A program made the position numbers and the translations under genes. Below the pieces are notes generated by a model, which was given only the letters and a program-made list of their open reading frames with translations, did not search any database and was not told where the DNA came from. 8,212 nt of DNA. Source: Sulfurovum sp. Its GTDB lineage: Bacteria > Campylobacterota > Campylobacteria > Campylobacterales > Sulfurovaceae. Of the stretch, positions 5,049 through 8,212 are shown piece by piece (the stretch's first letter is position 1; each line of letters opens with the position of its first letter). The stretch lies in the NCBI GenBank assembly GCA_027029065.1, contig JALVGO010000243.1:1-8212 (forward strand). The letters run 5' to 3'.

Positions 5049-6707
5049 TTACTTTTTCTGAGCAGCTACCACTGAAGGCTGTGGATCGATACCGAACGTC
5101 GCTGTATCATCAGATGCCGGAAGGAAGATACCGATCAGCCCCTTGATACCGACAGACATGATAATGTTGATCATAAACAGTACCCATGCTACCACCATCA
5201 TGATGGCACAGACAGCCGCAAGGATCATAAAGGTCTGATACTCACCATCCATATAGAAGTGGCGTCTGAGCATCCCGTCAAGTCCTGCCATCCCCATAAA
5301 AGCACCCATACCGACACTGCCGATAAGGTGCAGCCAGAAGTGTGCATTGGCAAGCTTCATCGAGTAGAGCTTCGTGTTATTCGTTAACAGCGGCCAGAGA
5401 ACATACACCACACTATAGAGTGTCATGTAAAGTCCGGTCAGAAGTGCAATATGCACATGGGCACCAATGATCCACTGTGTATTGTGCAGTACCCTGTTCA
5501 TCCCCATATCTGCCTGAATGATCGCTGCAGGTACCGCCAGACCAAATCCCATAAGACCTGCGAGGAGGTACTTCAGCTCCATCGTCAGTTTAAGCGGTCT
5601 GGCTTTCCAGAGTGTCATGAGGGTAATAAAGAGTGCCAACCCCTGTGTCAAGAGTTCAAACATCGTTACCATCTCTCCGGAGATCAGCTTCATCATCTCC
5701 GGCTGCCCCTGATCTGCCAAGAGGTGGTGCGACCAGACCATCCATGAGACGACAAGTTCCAAAAGGAGTGCCGCACGTGCCACGTTTTCCATAAAGAGCT
5801 TCTGTCCGGTGATCAGTGTCGCCAGCAAGTACCATGAACCTGCCACATAAATGAGTACCAACCCGTCAGCCACAAGGTCAAGCCCCCACCAGAAGAAGTT
5901 TTTGTAAAGCAGTGCATCGATCGCATGTACATCCCAGGTTGCACCGCCAAGATCTGCAAGCAGATAGACCAGCACAAGAATACCTGCACTGAGAATGACC
6001 AATGCATCAAGGAATGTATCGATTGTTCCTCTAAATATGGCAACTACCGGAAGTGAAAGTGCCGGCTCTTTCGAATAAGGCGGTTTTCCCATCAGTTTGT
6101 GGGCAAGGTTGAGCATTCCGTCGATACCAAAACCGGAGATCAGCAACTCTTTGCTTGTTTTGTTGGCATGTACCCCTACTTTGGCAAAGATCGTAGCATA
6201 GATGTTGTAAATGAAGGCAAGCGTACCTATCATGATCAACGCAACACCGACGATAAAGACAATCCCTCCAACAACATTGAACTGCTCTGTATCGGCAGGC
6301 AGTGGCCAGTAGAGAGTATAGAGCGGCGCATAGTGCCAGATAAATGCTGCAATCCACGCCAAAGCAGAACCGATCGTGATGGTAAACCATACAAAGTTTG
6401 CCAGACCGACACTGTAGAGCGGCTTTTTAGTCAGGAAAGGTATCAGGAACATAAATGCTGCAAATACCAGCTGATAGGTCGATCCAAAAATACCGATGAT
6501 CGGGTGTACCGTCATAATAGAAAAGAAGTGGTCAGGTGAACCGTTGATTGGCGGGATGGAGGGGTTAACCAGTGCCACCCTCATCAAAGTTCCCTCGATC
6601 GATGCCAAACCGTAAAAAAGAAATGACATCACCACAGCACGCAGTGTCACCTTCTGAAGTGCCGTCAACTGTGACGGATTAAAATTGGTGCCTTCTACTA
6701 AACTCAT
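5049..6707 (-). CDS. Heme-copper-superfamily subunit I, gNOR-type nitric oxide reductase catalytic subunit
   Basis: Predicted to reduce 2 NO to N2O and water at a heme b3-FeB site in the inner membrane. The 552 residues hold about a dozen hydrophobic helices. Low-spin heme ligands are H68 (TVHP) and H419; H417 in GAHVH should bind the high-spin heme. H327-H328 (WSHHLL) are metal ligands in helix VII. The helix VI motif of oxygen reductases, HPEVY, is replaced by DLVAD (277-281): the metal-ligand His becomes D277 and the cross-linked Tyr becomes D281. No Tyr replaces it in helix VII as in cbb3 oxidases, which argues against oxygen reduction. This pattern fits the gNOR family described in Sulfurimonas (from memory). 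Automatic annotation would probably say cytochrome c oxidase subunit I. ATG at 6707 is chosen over one 8 codons earlier because AAAGGAG lies at ideal spacing; it is one base after the subunit II stop (TAGGATG). Confidence 0.82.
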   Translation of the reverse strand: MSLVEGTNFNPSQLTALQKVTLRAVVMSFLFYGLASIEGTLMRVALVNPSIPPINGSPDHFFSIMTVHPIIGIFGSTYQLVFAAFMFLIPFLTKKPLYSVGLANFVWFTITIGSALAWIAAFIWHYAPLYTLYWPLPADTEQFNVVGGIVFIVGVALIMIGTLAFIYNIYATIFAKVGVHANKTSKELLISGFGIDGMLNLAHKLMGKPPYSKEPALSLPVVAIFRGTIDTFLDALVILSAGILVLVYLLADLGGATWDVHAIDALLYKNFFWWGLDLVADGLVLIYVAGSWYLLATLITGQKLFMENVARAALLLELVVSWMVWSHHLLADQGQPEMMKLISGEMVTMFELLTQGLALFITLMTLWKARPLKLTMELKYLLAGLMGFGLAVPAAIIQADMGMNRVLHNTQWIIGAHVHIALLTGLYMTLYSVVYVLWPLLTNNTKLYSMKLANAHFWLHLIGSVGMGAFMGMAGLDGMLRRHFYMDGEYQTFMILAAVCAIMMVVAWVLFMINIIMSVGIKGLIGIFLPASDDTATFGIDPQPSVVAAQKK

Positions 6708-6708
6708 C

Positions 6709-7281
6709 CTACGCTCCTTTCTTGTTGTCACATCCTGTCACAACAACCGCTTTTTTTGCAAACATACTATTTCCTTCCGGTCCGGAATACTCTGTCGATC
6801 TTACATCAAACTCACCACATTCGTTAAATGTCCAGAGCAGATCGTTTCTCGTTCCCGGATTGACCTGCATCTGCGAGACCATACTGCCATCCTGGCGGAA
6901 AAGACCGAAGCCATAGACCAGATCGGAACTGTGCGCATCAAAGAGCACCTTCTCTCCCTTTTTGATCTCCATCTTTTCAGGCAGATCAAACTTGTGGTGC
7001 GCCATTTTGATCTCAAACGTTTTATCCGGTGTGATGTGGTGTCTCATAATATCCTCAGACACCCATGGAATGGTGTTGTAGGTAAAGATATGGTGTCCCA
7101 CTCCCATCGCTACCAAAAACCCTATATAAAGATAGAATGGTATACGAACAAGCGGCTTGGCTTTCGTTTCACGTGTCAGATTATACGCGAACCATGCAAT
7201 GACTGAAATAATAAGCATTGCATAGACTGTATATGCAACGTTATGAAATTTGAGCAGCTCAACTGAAGTTGCAAAAGTCAT
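6709..7281 (-). CDS. Subunit II of the gNOR-type reductase, cupredoxin domain lacking CuA ligands
   Basis: A 190-residue membrane-anchored partner of the catalytic subunit. It has two N-terminal helices (about 15-33 and 47-67) and a periplasmic cupredoxin domain (about 85-185), the layout of oxidase subunit II. The CuA centre is lost. The first ligand His, normally in a DVxHSF context, is Y123 in DLVYGF. The CxExCGxxHxxM loop reads S-T-E-Y-S-G-P-E-G-N-S-M (162-173), so both Cys are Ser and the His is Gly; only the Glu and Met remain. The subunit therefore should not take electrons from cytochrome c through CuA; quinol or a direct route into subunit I is likelier (inference). The start ATG at 7281 follows AAGGAGG, an almost perfect Shine-Dalgarno. 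The stop is one base from the subunit I start, so the two are coupled. Confidence 0.83.
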   Translation of the reverse strand: MTFATSVELLKFHNVAYTVYAMLIISVIAWFAYNLTRETKAKPLVRIPFYLYIGFLVAMGVGHHIFTYNTIPWVSEDIMRHHITPDKTFEIKMAHHKFDLPEKMEIKKGEKVLFDAHSSDLVYGFGLFRQDGSMVSQMQVNPGTRNDLLWTFNECGEFDVRSTEYSGPEGNSMFAKKAVVVTGCDNKKGA

Positions 7282-7310
7282 ACTCTCCTCCTTAATGTTA
7301 AATAATCAGA

Positions 7311-7316
7311 ATTATA
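7311..7316 (-). promoter_or_regulatory. -10 box of the NO reductase operon
   Basis: TATAAT on the minus strand, an exact consensus. Transcription would start near 7303-7304, leaving a leader of a little over 20 bases with the AAGGAGG site before the ATG at 7281. The -35 position is occupied by the FNR-type box rather than a TTGACA hexamer, the arrangement expected of an activator-dependent class II promoter. Confidence 0.68.
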
Positions 7317-7337
7317 GCTTCGGTCTATAGCAAACGC

Positions 7338-7351
7338 TTGATCTTGGTCAA
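7338..7351. promoter_or_regulatory. FNR/DNR-type operator upstream of the NO reductase genes
   Basis: TTGAT-CTTG-GTCAA, one mismatch from the FNR/DNR consensus TTGAT-N4-ATCAA. Its centre lies 28.5 bases upstream of the first base of the TATAAT box, placing it at about -40.5 to -41.5, the classic class II activating position. The Crp/Fnr regulator at the left end of the window has the matching ExxSR recognition helix, so it or a paralogue is the likely activator (inference). Confidence 0.75.
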
Positions 7352-7392
7352 TTTTTGCAGAAGGAGGGTGATGAAAAATTAGACACACATAC

Positions 7393-7425
7393 AAAAAGCA
7401 TGGGTACAGAAAGTGACCCTTGTGC
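7393..7425 (-). terminator. Possible weak terminator after the DUF481 gene
   Basis: On the minus strand GCA, a short bulge, GGGT, a 10-base loop, ACCC, one base and TGC can pair, and a TTTTT run (7397-7393) follows. The stem is interrupted and short, so this is tentative. Its position, about 18 bases past the DUF481 stop and ahead of the reductase promoter, fits. Confidence 0.33.
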
Positions 7426-7442
7426 AAAAAGTAGGCAGTCTT

Positions 7443-8212
7443 TTAGAAGTCAATACCAAACAGCAGTTTGGTTGTCGTTTTATTGTTGCCTACTTCGGGG
7501 TCTGGATTGCTGTCATTGATCAGATCAAAGACCAGTTTGACAGAAAAAAAGTCAAAAAGCGGTACAGTAAAGTTAAGGTTGGAGCGCAGGATCCAATCTT
7601 CGTTAAACCCGTGTTCGATACTTGGGTAGTAAAGCATAAATCCGTCAATATCCAATCGGTTTATCAGGGTAACATCCTCTATCCTGTAACGCCCGAACAG
7701 TCCCAGTGCCGCCACGGCAAACTGTTTGTCACTGTAGTCGGGATCGGTATAGTCTACCCCTGCATACCCAAGTCCCAAAGATGGTTCCAGCCACTTCTCC
7801 TTTCCATATTTAAACCGGTACCCTGCCCCTGCCGAAGGGATAAAAAGGCTGTTAATATGTCTGGGCTTGTCATACTCTGCACTCAGTGTGCCATAGTAAA
7901 ACATATGATTGGTAACATGATAGCGGTAACTGAGGAAACTGGAGAGTTCATCTTTATTCAGCACCTGTGGATTCTCCTCTGTCTGTGTTGTCTCATAGGC
8001 GTAATCAAGGTAAAAGAGTACTTCGCTTTCGGCTTTTTTGTAACGTGTATTGAATAAAATATCCACCTTGTTCTTTTTACTGTTACCGTTTTCTTTTTCC
8101 AAACCAAACGCTACCGTACCTTTGGTGTATGGAAATTTGTTTCGTACCCTGTTCTCAAAAGAGTCATCATTCTGTACCGACATGACAAAGTTGTCGATGT
8201 CCGCAATCTTGA
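7443..8212 (-). CDS. DUF481 (YdiY-like) outer-membrane beta-barrel protein, 5' end beyond window
   Basis: The frame is open to the right edge, giving 255 residues plus TAA. No signal peptide is visible and the frame continues upstream of the ATG at 8183 (reading KIADIDNFV before it), so the true start lies outside. The body alternates polar and hydrophobic residues in successive beta strands with aromatic girdles, for example KGTVAFGLEKENGN near the start, LSYRYHVTNHMFYYGTLSAE in the middle and AGAGYRFKYG later. It ends in LLFGIDF, with the terminal Phe expected for an outer-membrane barrel assembled by BAM. The pattern matches the DUF481 family, which includes E. coli YdiY; its substrate is unknown. 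It precedes the reductase operon on the same strand, but a separate regulated promoter lies between them, so a functional link is not implied. Confidence 0.75.
   Translation of the reverse strand, partial: KIADIDNFVMSVQNDDSFENRVRNKFPYTKGTVAFGLEKENGNSKKNKVDILFNTRYKKAESEVLFYLDYAYETTQTEENPQVLNKDELSSFLSYRYHVTNHMFYYGTLSAEYDKPRHINSLFIPSAGAGYRFKYGKEKWLEPSLGLGYAGVDYTDPDYSDKQFAVAALGLFGRYRIEDVTLINRLDIDGFMLYYPSIEHGFNEDWILRSNLNFTVPLFDFFSVKLVFDLINDSNPDPEVGNNKTTTKLLFGIDF

Noticed and set aside
5049..7281. Assignment of the two-gene unit as a cytochrome c oxidase (aa3 or cbb3)
   Set aside because: CuA ligands are missing in subunit II, the cross-linked Tyr is absent and the helix VI His is Asp, so oxygen reduction is unlikely.
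7413..8057. Plus-strand reading frame of 214 codons
   Set aside because: Antisense to the DUF481 beta-barrel gene, which has coherent strands and a terminal Phe; the plus frame shows no such structure.
1..8212. CRISPR array, insertion sequence, tRNA or rRNA
   Set aside because: I saw no regularly spaced repeats, transposase motifs, terminal inverted repeats or tRNA-like folds; genes are closely packed throughout.

Overview
The window most resembles a denitrifying, probably chemolithotrophic member of the Campylobacterota (Sulfurovum/Sulfurimonas-like). That placement is inferred from the gene content: a gNOR-type nitric oxide reductase, heme d1 biosynthesis genes and a Crp/Fnr regulator of the nitrosative-stress type. 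Every gene I can support lies on the minus strand, so transcription runs from high to low coordinates. Plus-strand reading frames are shadows.

Layout, in transcription order. (1) 8212-7443: C-terminal part of a DUF481 outer-membrane beta-barrel protein, cut by the window edge, possibly followed by a weak terminator. (2) 7351-5018: a compact two-gene unit. It has an FNR/DNR-type operator (TTGAT-N4-GTCAA), a -10 box at class II spacing, a strong Shine-Dalgarno, a subunit-II-like cupredoxin protein without CuA ligands, and a heme-copper subunit I. In subunit I the usual helix VI His is Asp and no active-site Tyr is present. A perfect 9-bp hairpin closes the unit. (3) 4943-3148: five tightly packed genes for small or medium membrane proteins of unknown function. 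The last two encode only 38 and 47 residues. (4) 3059-1609: a monoheme cytochrome c overlapping nirJ (heme d1 radical SAM enzyme), followed by a terminator-like hairpin. (5) 1506-775: uroporphyrinogen-III C-methyltransferase (cobA/nirE). (6) 692-1: a Crp/Fnr regulator whose last sense codon in the window is followed by TA, so it ends at or just past the left edge.

How they work together. The methyltransferase makes precorrin-2, the precursor that leads through siroheme to heme d1. NirJ acts later in that route, and heme d1 is the cofactor of cytochrome cd1 nitrite reductase (NirS), which makes NO. The gNOR-like pair would reduce that NO to N2O. The regulator carries the ExxSR recognition-helix pattern that reads TTGAT half-sites, which matches the operator in front of the reductase. 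nirS and the other heme d1 genes are not in the window.

The parts most worth a second look are the altered active site and CuA-less partner of the reductase, the uncharacterised five-gene membrane block between the NO reductase and the nitrite-reductase maturation genes, and the operator-regulator match.
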